Made by a program: the position numbers and the translations under genes
Assembly (NCBI GenBank): GCA_020057225.1
Contig: JAGVGH010000136.1
Coordinates: forward strand, 1-45,458
Direction: 5' to 3'
Length of the DNA stretch: 45,458 nt
From: Desulfobacterales bacterium
Lineage (GTDB): Bacteria > Desulfobacterota > Desulfobacteria > Desulfobacterales > Desulfatibacillaceae
Shown here: one piece after another, positions 28,689 to 37,752 of the stretch
Layout: each line of letters starts with the position of its first letter
How positions within the stretch are numbered: the first letter of the stretch is position 1
Notes under the pieces: model-generated
Told to the model about the DNA's origin: nothing
The model's database searches: none
Seen by the model: the letters and a program-made list of their open reading frames with translations, nothing else

Positions 28689-29722
28689 TTTCCGAGTCCT
28701 TTCATGGATTTCACAATTTCACGGTCAACAATACTGCCAAAAGTATCATCAATTGCGTTTGGAGAAAGACTCATATAATCATCGGTTGAAGAAAGTTCTA
28801 TTTCTCTGGTTTCCTTGTTCCTAAACAGGCTGTGAAAAAGAATTTTGTCTTCTGAATTTGCCTGTAAATCGAATTCTTTAAGAATCATATAATCATGTGT
28901 TGTAAGAAAGATTTGCACGCTAAGGCGCTGTAATTCAATCAATATATTCACGACAGCCTTCATCAGGCGCGGGTTGAGATTGGTCTCAGGCTCATCCCAA
29001 AATAGCGCTGATCCGTTCAACAAAGTTCCATTTTGAATCAATATCCAAAGAAGACCCATTTTCCGGAATCCCTCGGCCAGCAAGGTAAACTCCAATTCGC
29101 CATCTTTGCCGCGCAGAAAAAACTCCTCTTTTTTCGCCACAACTTTGCCGTCCATAGCCTCCTGCAAATTTTCAAGAAGCTGCCTGCGCGGTTTGTCTGT
29201 AGGGCCTTTAAGCAAGGGAAGAAATGCCTTCCGCAGGATATCAACATAGACCTCTTCAAAGTGAATTTCCCGCTCCTCGTAGAGTGAGCGAAATCCAGGA
29301 GCGTTCGCCATCATGTCCTTGACAGGAATGTAGGCCGCCTCCATGGGGTTTTCTTTCCAGGCCTTTGGAGAGCCGGAAACCTTGGCGTTTTCGGGGTTGG
29401 CGGTATGATTTGAAAGAGACAGCCGCAGGGTGATTTTTTTTCCGTCCTCGAGCTTTCGATGCACTTCCAGCGACCCATTGATACTGCCAGGAGACCGCTT
29501 GACAAGACGTCCGATTTGTTTGCCGGAAGGATAGAAAACATTGTTGATTTTTTCAGCAAAACCCTCTTTACTTTTAGCTATATCACATGCGGCATAGGCA
29601 GCCTTCAGAATATGGGTTTTCCCGGTTCCGTTTTCGCCGACGAAAATGTTAATTCCCGGCGAGAAAACGACCTCGAGTTTTTCGAAGGCTGTAAATCTTT
29701 CAAATTTTATCTTGTCAAGCAT
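28685..29722 (-). CDS. SMC/ABC-like AAA15/AAA21-type ATPase
   Basis: Walker A 'FVGENGTGKTHILKA', Walker B 'ALFWDEPETNLNPRLMKA', H-switch 'FLTTHDYMIL'; ATG 29722 preceded by AGGAGG. Confidence 0.85.
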   Translation of the reverse strand: MLDKIKFERFTAFEKLEVVFSPGINIFVGENGTGKTHILKAAYAACDIAKSKEGFAEKINNVFYPSGKQIGRLVKRSPGSINGSLEVHRKLEDGKKITLRLSLSNHTANPENAKVSGSPKAWKENPMEAAYIPVKDMMANAPGFRSLYEEREIHFEEVYVDILRKAFLPLLKGPTDKPRRQLLENLQEAMDGKVVAKKEEFFLRGKDGELEFTLLAEGFRKMGLLWILIQNGTLLNGSALFWDEPETNLNPRLMKAVVNILIELQRLSVQIFLTTHDYMILKEFDLQANSEDKILFHSLFRNKETREIELSSTDDYMSLSPNAIDDTFGSIVDREIVKSMKGLGK

Positions 29723-30079
29723 GTTCAGCCTCCTGTCTCTGTAATCCTGATTCTTTCCTCCGCCAAAGGGTAATGGATATTGATACCTCTGCCGGGCTTT
29801 GCCGGCGGCGGCGCGTGCGGATATCAGGCTCTCCCGGGGCCTTGTCCGGAGGACCTGGGCCGGAGACACCCACAAAGGCGGGAGTATCTTCTTCAAGGCC
29901 GCTATCAGGCGTTTTCAGAGCATAGGGACCGGCCGGGCCTTTATTCGCGGCTCTGATTGGGGCCAACGCGGTCATGGACGTGGCGTGAAATGGATTGCGT
30001 TGACCAATTCGGGACCCGGATGAAACGGTTACCAGTTTAAAAGCGAAGGTGCAAGCGTCTCGAAAAGGAAAGCCCCCCC

Positions 30080-31159
30080 TCACACATCCCTGAACGTGAC
30101 CTCCCCAGCCATCACCCCCCGCGCCATCTTGTCCAAAATATGCACCGCGAATATCAGCATGGCAAAGCGCTTGTCCTGGGTCTGCCCATGAAAAAACCGG
30201 TAGTAAATCTGCTGCGCAATCACCACCAGACGGAACAGCCCAAACACAAAATAAAAATCAAACCCCGAAACATCCACACCCGTCTTCTCCGCGTACCTCC
30301 TCAAAAGCTCCTTCCGCGTCATCGCCCCCGGCAAGTCCGTCGGCATCAGCCGCACCGTCCGCACATCCTCCGGATCCCCCGCCTCCACCCAGTACGCCAG
30401 CGAACTCCCCAAATCCATCAGCGGATCCCCCAGGGTCGCCATCTCCCAGTCCAGCACGCCCTTGATCTTCAAGGGGTTCTCCGGGTCCAAAACCACATTG
30501 TCAAACTTGTAGTCCCCATGGATCACCGCGGCCCTTCCCGCCTCCGGCGGCATATTCGCCGCAAGCCAGCCCATCACCTCCTCGCAGTCCGGCGCGTCCG
30601 GCGTGCGCGCGGCCCGGTATCTCCCGCTCCAGCCCTCCACCTGCCGCCGGACGTAGCCCTCCGGCTTGCCGAAGCCCTCCAGGCCCACCGCCTTGTAGTC
30701 CACGGCGTGGAGCCTGGCGTGAACATCCAAAAGCTCCTCGCACAGACGCCGCGCCTCCTCCGGTGTGTAGGAAAGGCCCTTGGGCAGGTCTTTTCTTAGG
30801 ATGATTCCGGGAATCCGCTCCATGACGTAAAAGGGCGCGCCAATGACCGAGGTGTCCTCTGTGTAGGCCACCGTCCTGGGACAATAGGGGAACACCGGCA
30901 AGAGCGCCGTGAGGATGCGGTATTCCCTTCCCATGTCGTGGGCTGTCTTGGCCTTTTGCCCAAAGGGCGGCCTCCTGAGCACAAACTCCTTGCCGCCGAC
31001 GGAAACACTGTAGGTAAGGTTGGAAAACCCCGAGGGAAACTGGCGGACCACCGTCTCGCCTTCGAGTCCAGGCACCGTGTCCTTCAAAAACGCCCCCACC
31101 GCCCTGGCGTCCAGTTCCTCTCCCCGCCGCACTTCCGTCGCCGCGTCAAGCTGGCTCAT
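30080..31159 (-). CDS. APH-family kinase-like protein (ACAD10/11-type phosphotransferase)
   Basis: 'RQFPSGFSNLTYSVSVGGKEFVLRRPPFG', 'VIHGDYKFDNVVLDPENPLKIKGVLDWEMATLGDPLMDLG'. Confidence 0.88.
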   Translation of the reverse strand: MSQLDAATEVRRGEELDARAVGAFLKDTVPGLEGETVVRQFPSGFSNLTYSVSVGGKEFVLRRPPFGQKAKTAHDMGREYRILTALLPVFPYCPRTVAYTEDTSVIGAPFYVMERIPGIILRKDLPKGLSYTPEEARRLCEELLDVHARLHAVDYKAVGLEGFGKPEGYVRRQVEGWSGRYRAARTPDAPDCEEVMGWLAANMPPEAGRAAVIHGDYKFDNVVLDPENPLKIKGVLDWEMATLGDPLMDLGSSLAYWVEAGDPEDVRTVRLMPTDLPGAMTRKELLRRYAEKTGVDVSGFDFYFVFGLFRLVVIAQQIYYRFFHGQTQDKRFAMLIFAVHILDKMARGVMAGEVTFRDV

Positions 31160-31856
31160 GCGCGCGCCCTCCGGGCGGCAGCAAAAACGCCTCCGCCCAT
31201 TCAATGACAAATTCCGCGTACTCCTCCACGCTCACGTTGCGGGAGGTGTATTTCCACCGCTTGAGATACCAGTCCTGCAGCATGGCCTTGAGCACGGCTC
31301 CGGTAAGGTCCGCGTTTCGGGCGGCAAACACCCCGGCCTCCGCCCCTTCCTGAAGAATTCCGGACAAAAACCGCTCCATGGCAAGTTCGCTTTGAATGGC
31401 TTCCTTCTGCTCCTTCTTCCCCAGGTTCTTCGCCTCCATGTACGAAAAATAGAACCAGGGCTGCATCACCTCGGAAAGATACAGATGCGTCGTAATAGCG
31501 GCCCGGAGCTTCTCCCTGGGTCCGGAAAGACCGGCCACCTGCTCGCCCATGACCCGGAACGTCACACGGCGGCCCTGCTCCTGAATCATGTTGAGGAGCT
31601 CGTCCTTGCTCGCAAAATAGCAGTACAAGGCGCCCATGGAAAGACCGGAACCCTTGGACAGGTCCCGCAGGCTCATGGCGTGGAAACCTTTTTTATTCCC
31701 TATGGCAAGGGTTGCCTCGAAAATCCGGGCCAGGTTCCGCACGACCCGCTCTTCCTTCTTGACCTTGATGGAGTCCTGGTTCTCCGTAAATATCTCCTTG
31801 CATATCTCCCGCCTGGAAAGATTCACGAGGTTCCGGAACTCCTGGAATGTCAGCAT
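31146..31856 (-). CDS. TetR-family transcriptional regulator
   Basis: 'RIFEATLAIGNKKGFHAMSLRDLSKGSGLSMGALYCYFASKDELL' HTH. Confidence 0.87.
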   Translation of the reverse strand: MLTFQEFRNLVNLSRREICKEIFTENQDSIKVKKEERVVRNLARIFEATLAIGNKKGFHAMSLRDLSKGSGLSMGALYCYFASKDELLNMIQEQGRRVTFRVMGEQVAGLSGPREKLRAAITTHLYLSEVMQPWFYFSYMEAKNLGKKEQKEAIQSELAMERFLSGILQEGAEAGVFAARNADLTGAVLKAMLQDWYLKRWKYTSRNVSVEEYAEFVIEWAEAFLLPPGGRAHEPA

Positions 31857-31960
31857 CCGCCTGCTCCCCTGGTTGGAATGAAAACCATCTTGTAAGGGAA
31901 TGGTTTCTTCTTTATTACTCCAAAAAGGGAGGTATTGACAACCGGAAATGCCCCGCATGG

Positions 31961-33166
31961 TTAACGTACCGTCCGGTTCTCATAGGACTGCAAAATGCGC
32001 CTGGACACCGCCATCTTGTGAACCTCGTCCGCCCCGTCGTATATCCGCGCGGCGCGCTCGTGCCGGTAGAAATAGGCGATGATGGTGTCGTCGGTCATGC
32101 CAAGCCCGCCGTGGACCTGAAGCGCCCGGTCAATGACCTTTTGCATGATGCCCGCGACATAGAACTTGATAAACGAGACCTCGTCCCGCGCGGCCTTGTG
32201 TCCGATTGTCTCCATGGCCCAGGCGGCGTGGAGAACCATGAGCCGCGCGGCCTGGATTTCCGCGGCGGACTCGGCCACCCAGGACTGGATGAGCTGCTTG
32301 GTGGCCAGGGTCTTTCCCGGAGCGATGAGCCTGTGGGCGGCCCTGTGGCACATGAGGTCAAAGGCGCGTTTGCAGATGCCCAGCCAGCGCATGCAATGGT
32401 GGATGCGGCCTGGTCCAAGCCGCTCCTGGGCGATAACAAACCCGGCGCCCTCCTGGCCCAGAAGGTTCTTTTGGGGCACCCGGCAGTTTTGGAACAGCAC
32501 TTCCCCGTGGCTCGCGTAGTCGTCCCCGGTGTGGCCCATGACAGGAATGTTCCGCACAAGGTTAAAGCCCGGGTTGTCTGTGGGCACGATGATCATGCTG
32601 GCCTGAAAATACCTGGGCGCGTCCGGATTGGTCACAGCCATGACAATGGAGAAGGCCGAGCCGTCCGCCGCCGTGGAATACCACTTCTGGCCGTTGATGA
32701 TGTAATCGTCCCCGTCTTTCACCGCCGTGGTCTCCATCATCACCGGGTTGGATCCCGGCATCTCCACCTCGGTCATGGAAAAGCAGCTTCGGATGTCGCC
32801 GTTGACCAGGGGCGCAAGAAATTTTTCCTTTTGCTCCGGCGTGCCGTGGCCGTGGAGAATCTCGATGTTGCCCGCGTCCGGGGCTTGGCAGCCAAAGACA
32901 AAGTGGCCCAGAGGGCTTCTCCCCAAAGCCTCGGAGACAAGCCCGTGCTCCACAAGGCCAAGGCCCATGCCCCCAAGCTCCACAGGGTGGTTGGGCGCCC
33001 AAAGCTCCATCTTTTTCACCATGCGCCGCTTTTCCTCCAAAACAGGCAGCATCTGGCGAAAGGTTTTGGTGAGAAACTCCGGCTCCAGGGGAATGAGCTC
33101 CTTCTCAACAAACTCATCAATCATGCCGAGCACGGCCTGCGTTTTTTCAGAAATGGCGAAATCCAT
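31961..33166 (-). CDS. Acyl-CoA dehydrogenase
   Basis: 'CFSMTEVEMPGSNPVMMETTA', 'DYIINGQKWYSTAADGSAF', 'VHGGLGMTDDTIIAYFYRHERAARIYDGADEVHKM'. Confidence 0.94.
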   Translation of the reverse strand: MDFAISEKTQAVLGMIDEFVEKELIPLEPEFLTKTFRQMLPVLEEKRRMVKKMELWAPNHPVELGGMGLGLVEHGLVSEALGRSPLGHFVFGCQAPDAGNIEILHGHGTPEQKEKFLAPLVNGDIRSCFSMTEVEMPGSNPVMMETTAVKDGDDYIINGQKWYSTAADGSAFSIVMAVTNPDAPRYFQASMIIVPTDNPGFNLVRNIPVMGHTGDDYASHGEVLFQNCRVPQKNLLGQEGAGFVIAQERLGPGRIHHCMRWLGICKRAFDLMCHRAAHRLIAPGKTLATKQLIQSWVAESAAEIQAARLMVLHAAWAMETIGHKAARDEVSFIKFYVAGIMQKVIDRALQVHGGLGMTDDTIIAYFYRHERAARIYDGADEVHKMAVSRRILQSYENRTVR

Positions 33167-33196
33167 GGGGCCTCCGGGTAAGGAGTATGGAAAGGG

Positions 33197-33907
33197 TTAA
33201 CGGTACGTCAAAAGCGCGGGGTCTCCCGCCTGGGCGAGATGGGCCACGTCGTTGAATCCGGCAAGGGTGAATCCGCGCGGGCCGAACACGAACCGAGTGA
33301 TGCTTGCGTTCATCACCTGCCAGGCCATCTCCAGGGTTTTTTCGTTGGAAAGCCCCAGCGCTGTCTGCATGGCGACGGCAATGGCCCCGGCGGAGGTAAA
33401 GACCGCCACACGGGAGCCTTTGCCATGCTCTTCCATGAGGGAGCGAAGGCCCCCGCGTACTCTTTCGGCAAAGGATTCCCAGGAGACGAGTCCGGGCCTG
33501 GGGTGGCGGCCCGAGATCCACAGGAGGGCGGCGCGCTCAAAGACAAGCTGGAAGGCGCGGCGGTCCTGGGGAATGGCCTGCATCCAGCGGGCCACGCCGG
33601 GGTCTTCGCGGAGAAGGTCCGGGACGTAGGCGGCCCACACGGCGGCGGCGTCGAATTCGTCAAAGGCGTCGGAGACGCGGGGTTCGGGCGGGGAGGCCGC
33701 GCCCTTGGCCAGAAACCCGATAACAGGCTCCAGGGTCATTTCATGGCGGCGCATGTTGCCGCGGAAAAGGGAGTGGAAGGCCGCGCCGGATTTGGATAGA
33801 AAGGCGGCGAGGATATGGGCCTGGCGGGCGCCCAGGGGAGAGAGGAGGTCGTAGTTTGCCGCGCCAAAGGAGGCCTGGGCGTGTCGGACCATGGTGAGAG
33901 TGGCCAT
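33197..33907 (-). CDS. Histidine phosphatase-family protein
   Basis: 'LTMVRHAQASFGAANYDLLSPLGARQAHILAAFL' RHG-like motif (RHA); start inferred at ATG 33907. Confidence 0.82.
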   Translation of the reverse strand: MATLTMVRHAQASFGAANYDLLSPLGARQAHILAAFLSKSGAAFHSLFRGNMRRHEMTLEPVIGFLAKGAASPPEPRVSDAFDEFDAAAVWAAYVPDLLREDPGVARWMQAIPQDRRAFQLVFERAALLWISGRHPRPGLVSWESFAERVRGGLRSLMEEHGKGSRVAVFTSAGAIAVAMQTALGLSNEKTLEMAWQVMNASITRFVFGPRGFTLAGFNDVAHLAQAGDPALLTYR

Positions 33908-33992
33908 GGGGCACCTGTTTTGGGATTTCGAGGGGTTTTGCCGGATTGTTTGACCAGTTGGGCAACAGATATAATGCCTTTTTCTGTAAAAG

Positions 33993-34048
33993 GTTATATC
34001 CGGGCTGGCGGTGGCTGTCAAGGAGAAAAAAGAGCGAGCGCTCTTTTT
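33993..34048 (-). promoter_or_regulatory. Near-consensus sigma70 promoter with adjacent palindromic operator candidate
   Basis: On - strand: TTGACA (34021-34016), 17-nt spacer, TATAAC (33998-33993); perfect AAAAAGAGCG-AG-CGCTCTTTTT at 34027-34048. Confidence 0.75.
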
Positions 34049-34098
34049 ATATTTTGGCAACCCCCTCGCCCCGTCCCCCTATGATTCCTTTCCCTTTT

Positions 34099-34247
34099 GA
34101 GGCAATTGCAAAATTGGGCGTAGATTGCGTGGTTCCAGGCCGCAAGGCCCGGGTTCACCCAACAATTATACCATTATTCCAAGATGTTGGGTGAACCTGC
34201 CCTTCGGGCGGAACCACCCAGCCTACGCCTCGTTTTGCAATTACCTC
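34099..34247. mobile_element. MITE/REPIN-like element, TIR GAGGYAATTGCAAAA with family B head-to-head core
   Basis: Ends GAGGCAATTGCAAAA / TTTTGCAATTACCTC (14/15); core GTAGATTGCGTGGTTCC...GGGTTCACCCAACA / TGTTGGGTGAACC...GGAACCACCCAGCCTAC. Confidence 0.82.
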
Positions 34248-34288
34248 TTAAATGTAACTTATTCGGGAACTTACCAAAGTAGAAGTAA

Positions 34289-35046
34289 TTACAGCCTGTT
34301 CGACACGCCATAAACCGCCCTGAGTTTTTCAAGAACAACTGCCGCGGGCATCCTCCCCGGGCCAAAAGGCTTTAAATCCTCGCGCGGGTCGGCCTCCACA
34401 GATTCCAGAAACCTGTTCAAATCGCCGCCAATGGAGGCGGGCAAAGGGACACGGGTTTCCGGCGCAAGGAGCTGAAACAGCCGGAACACATCGTTTCTGT
34501 GCTTTTTAATGTCTCTCCCATCCACCTTTTCCCCCTTGGCCTGTCTCCCGGTGAGGTCCAGCCATGCTTTTGCCTTCAAGGGAACCAGACATTCCGGAGT
34601 CACTGCCATCAGGCCCTCGATTTCCCGTTTGAATTCATGGATAAAGCCATAGTAGGCGCCATCCATCAGGATCGCCGAAAGGCTGGAAAGCTCCCCGTCC
34701 ACAGGTATAGGGGTCAGATGATGCTCCCCTTCCAGATCCAAGGCGTCCGGAGTCCGGGAAAACAACTCCAGCATCCATGGATAGGCATCTTTATCAGGAT
34801 CGTGGAACCGGCAGAACAGCTTTTTCCCCGTGCTCTTCTGCAGGTTCTTATAACCTTCGTTTTTTACGAATTCCCAAAAAGCCTTCACGAACGCCCCGTC
34901 CATGGACTCCAGGCACAGCACGATGTCGAGGTCTTTGGTGGCCCTGAACTCCAGGCCCGCCTCTTCCATGGCAAGATCGCAGGCGGCTCCCCTATCAGGA
35001 CGTAGCTGTCCTGGAATCCCGCAAAATGCTCCCGGAAGCGCTCCAT
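34289..35046 (-). pseudogene. AbiEii/AbiGii-like nucleotidyltransferase toxin with apparent 1-nt frameshift near the N-terminus
   Basis: From ATG 35046: MERFREHFAGFQDSYVLIG..., then +/-1 frame change at GGGG (34989-34992); downstream frame: (GAACDLA)MEEAGLEFRATKDLDIVL... to stop at 34289. Confidence 0.75.
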
Positions 35047-35051
35047 GCCTT

Positions 35052-36035
35052 TTACCACCGGGCCTTCTCCATCATTGCATCCAGAGCTGACTCCACACGC
35101 TCGTCATTGGTTTTCCACAGGCTGAGATAGAGCGAAAAACGGTCCGCCAAACCGTCTTGGGCAAGGAGGGCCGGGGAATAACTCCAGATTTCCAATTGGC
35201 TGGCGTCTGGTTCGCCAACGGGCAGTTCCAGGACGCTATTGAGATTCCGTACACCTTTCCATTCCTTGCCGCCCATGGCAAAGACCGGATTGGGGGGCCC
35301 GGCCAGGGAGGAATACCCGGCCAAAGCGGTGAGTCCGGCCTTCACCCCCGGGTGCCCGTTCGCGGGAAATTTTACCCAGAGGAGCTTTCGGACAGGGCTT
35401 CGAAGGAATGCCAGCGCTTTTTCCCAAAGGGTTCTCCGGTCCCCGTCCAGGCGAAGGATCCGCCGCCTTCCTTCCATGGCGACATGGCACAACTCCAGGG
35501 TTTCCAGTTCATCAAACGCCCGGGTCATGCTCATGGGCGTGTACCCAAACCGGTCCGCCATCTCCTTCGGAGTCAAGCCCTTTTCATGGCCATAAATCAG
35601 GGCGTATAAAAACACGGCCTGGGTGGAAGGGCTCCATGCGGGGCGGATATTCCGGATGGTCTTGAAATGTTCCCGTAGATCAATACCCAGGGGAGGCAGG
35701 TACATTTGATTTCCAGGAACCACAAACGGAACTTTTTGCCCGATAAGGCGGTTGCGGTTGGCTGCGGAAATCCTCCGGCAGGCGAAAACGACCTGGTGTC
35801 TCCAATGTTTTTGCACTTGGCCGATGTGTTTCCGGACGGACGCCGGAGTCTGCTCTTCTTCTTCCCGGAGGACCATGACGAGGCATGGTGTATCAAGGAA
35901 GGACACCTGGAAAAACGTATATAGGTTTGACAGGAAAAAGGGGAGGCTGCCCTCTCCTTCCCATGCTTCCGGTTTCACCGGGATATCCAGGGTTTCCTTG
36001 ACGTACCGCGTGAAATCGTTTTTCAGGGTTTCCAT
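35052..36035 (-). CDS. HTH (MarR-like) protein, putative partner/antitoxin of the nucleotidyltransferase
   Basis: 'LTPKEMADRFGYTPMSMTRAFDELETLELCHVAMEGRRRILRLDGD' winged HTH; stop 5 nt upstream of the toxin ATG; start inferred at ATG 36035 rather than 36065. Confidence 0.72.
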   Translation of the reverse strand: METLKNDFTRYVKETLDIPVKPEAWEGEGSLPFFLSNLYTFFQVSFLDTPCLVMVLREEEEQTPASVRKHIGQVQKHWRHQVVFACRRISAANRNRLIGQKVPFVVPGNQMYLPPLGIDLREHFKTIRNIRPAWSPSTQAVFLYALIYGHEKGLTPKEMADRFGYTPMSMTRAFDELETLELCHVAMEGRRRILRLDGDRRTLWEKALAFLRSPVRKLLWVKFPANGHPGVKAGLTALAGYSSLAGPPNPVFAMGGKEWKGVRNLNSVLELPVGEPDASQLEIWSYSPALLAQDGLADRFSLYLSLWKTNDERVESALDAMMEKARW

Positions 36036-36059
36036 GGCCCCTCGTTGATAACTATTATT

Positions 36060-36092
36060 TTGCATGCTAACGCCTTAAGTGTTACCATGCAA
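36060..36092. promoter_or_regulatory. Operator-like palindrome upstream of the HTH/toxin pair
   Basis: TTGCATGCTAACGCCTTAAGTGTTACCATGCAA, near-perfect inverted repeat. Confidence 0.6.
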
Positions 36093-36165
36093 GAAAAAAG
36101 TTATCCCCTGGATGGCGCCGCCACACCATCCACGCGGCAACAAGAAGCACGCCCGGAAACACAAC

Positions 36166-36188
36166 GGGGCGGAGCAAGGCTCCGCCCC
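36166..36188. terminator. Hairpin downstream of radical SAM gene
   Basis: GGGGCGGAGC-AAG-GCTCCGCCCC 10-bp stem; weak T-tract on the - strand. Confidence 0.55.
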
Positions 36189-36216
36189 CTTATCCCAACG
36201 CGGCCATTTCCGCGCC

Positions 36217-37752
36217 CTAAGCCTCCGCCGCCTCCAGCCGCGCCGCCCGAAGCGTCTGCCGCGTCACATAATGCATGTGGTGCCCTATCACCGTAAACTT
36301 GATCACCTCCGCAATGGAACCCGTGTGGCGCACAAGGTTGCGCGCCACAAACTTGAGATACTGCCACCCGTAGGGCGTGAACGGCTGCCGCGCCAGGGAT
36401 CTGAACAATATTTTCACCTCATGCCACCGGATGTCCCGGCTCGCGTAGGGCAGCCCCGCTGTCTGGTCCAGAACCGTGTTGCACCGCGAAAAATAGCTCT
36501 TCAGGTCCTCGTCGTAAATCGCGCCAAGCACCCTGCAATATCCTTCCCGGAGCTTTTCCGGATCCATCCGCGTCACAAAATTCGCCGCTCCGCAGTCCGT
36601 GTTGTTGCCGCTGCTCGCCCTCAAAATCCGACCCTCCCGCTTCAGCCTGTTGTAGAGATCCGTCCCCGGAAGGGCGGTCAAAAGCCCCACCATGGCCCGT
36701 GGAATACCCGTCTTCTGAATAAAAGCGATCTGCCGGTCGGCAATATCCTCGGTGTCCGAGTCAAAGCCCAGGATAAAGCCTGCCATTACCTCAAAGCCGT
36801 AGCTCTTGATTTTGGCCACCGCGGCCGCCATGTCGGTCTTGAGGTTCTGGATTTTGCCGGTTTCGGAAAGGCACTCGGCGGACGGGGTCTCGATGCCGAT
36901 AAAGACCTCGTTAAAGGCCGCGTCCCGCATAAGCGCGAGCAGGGCGTCGTCCTCGGCCATGTTGATGGACGCCTCGGTGTAAAACCGGAAGGGGTATTTG
37001 TGGGCCTTTTGCCAGGAGATGAGCGCCGGAAGAAGCTCTTTTTTCACACGGGCCTTGTTGCCGATGAAGTTGTCGTCCACGATGAAGACCGCGCCGTTCC
37101 ATCCCAGGGCGTAGAGCGCGTCGAGCTCTTTTAAAATATCCGGCACCGATTTAAGCCTGGGCTTGTTGCCGTAAACCTTCCAGATGTCGCAAAATTCGCA
37201 GTGGAACGGGCAGCCTCTGGAATACTGGACCGACATGGAGGCGTAGGCGTTGAAATTCAAAAGATCGAACCGCGGGACGCGGGTGGTTTCGAGGCTTGGT
37301 TTCCCTTCCGATTTGTAGAGAAACCGGGCGTTTCCCGCGAGCAGGTCTTGCATAAAGGGGCCGATGATTTCTTCGGCCTCTCCGAGGATGAAGTGGTCCA
37401 CGCCGTGGATTTCCTCGTGGCTGCCGGAGGGGTAGGGTCCGCCGGCGACGACCAGGGCGCCCATGGCTGTGGCGCGGGAGACGACACGCGCGAAGGAGTC
37501 CTTTTGGATAATCATGGCGGAGACGAACACCGCGTCGGCCCAGAGAAGGTCCTCGTCCCGGAGAGGGGCGACGTTCATGTCCACGAGGCGGAGGGACAGG
37601 TGTCCGGGGAGATGGCTGGCCACCGTGATGAGGCCCAGGGGCGGCATGGCGCTCTTCTTATTAAGGAAGGGCATGGTGTGTTTGTAGCTCCAGTAGGTGT
37701 TCTGGGGCACTTCGGGATAGACCAGCAGGATGTTGTGGATGGGGCGGCGCAT
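36217..37752 (-). CDS. B12-binding-domain radical SAM protein, DUF4070-like C-terminus
   Basis: 'YSRGCPFHCEFCDIWKVYG' CxxxCxxC, N-terminal B12-binding-like fold 'ILLVYPEVP...VVAGGPYPSGSHEEI'. Confidence 0.9.
   Translation of the reverse strand: MRRPIHNILLVYPEVPQNTYWSYKHTMPFLNKKSAMPPLGLITVASHLPGHLSLRLVDMNVAPLRDEDLLWADAVFVSAMIIQKDSFARVVSRATAMGALVVAGGPYPSGSHEEIHGVDHFILGEAEEIIGPFMQDLLAGNARFLYKSEGKPSLETTRVPRFDLLNFNAYASMSVQYSRGCPFHCEFCDIWKVYGNKPRLKSVPDILKELDALYALGWNGAVFIVDDNFIGNKARVKKELLPALISWQKAHKYPFRFYTEASINMAEDDALLALMRDAAFNEVFIGIETPSAECLSETGKIQNLKTDMAAAVAKIKSYGFEVMAGFILGFDSDTEDIADRQIAFIQKTGIPRAMVGLLTALPGTDLYNRLKREGRILRASSGNNTDCGAANFVTRMDPEKLREGYCRVLGAIYDEDLKSYFSRCNTVLDQTAGLPYASRDIRWHEVKILFRSLARQPFTPYGWQYLKFVARNLVRHTGSIAEVIKFTVIGHHMHYVTRQTLRAARLEAAEA

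Noticed and set aside
29715-30083. 122-aa - strand ORF upstream of the ATPase
   Set aside because: Low-complexity Pro/Arg/Ser-rich composition, overlaps the likely ATPase RBS; probably noncoding or degenerate sequence
31847-33181. 444-aa + strand ORF
   Set aside because: Antisense to the acyl-CoA dehydrogenase; shadow ORF
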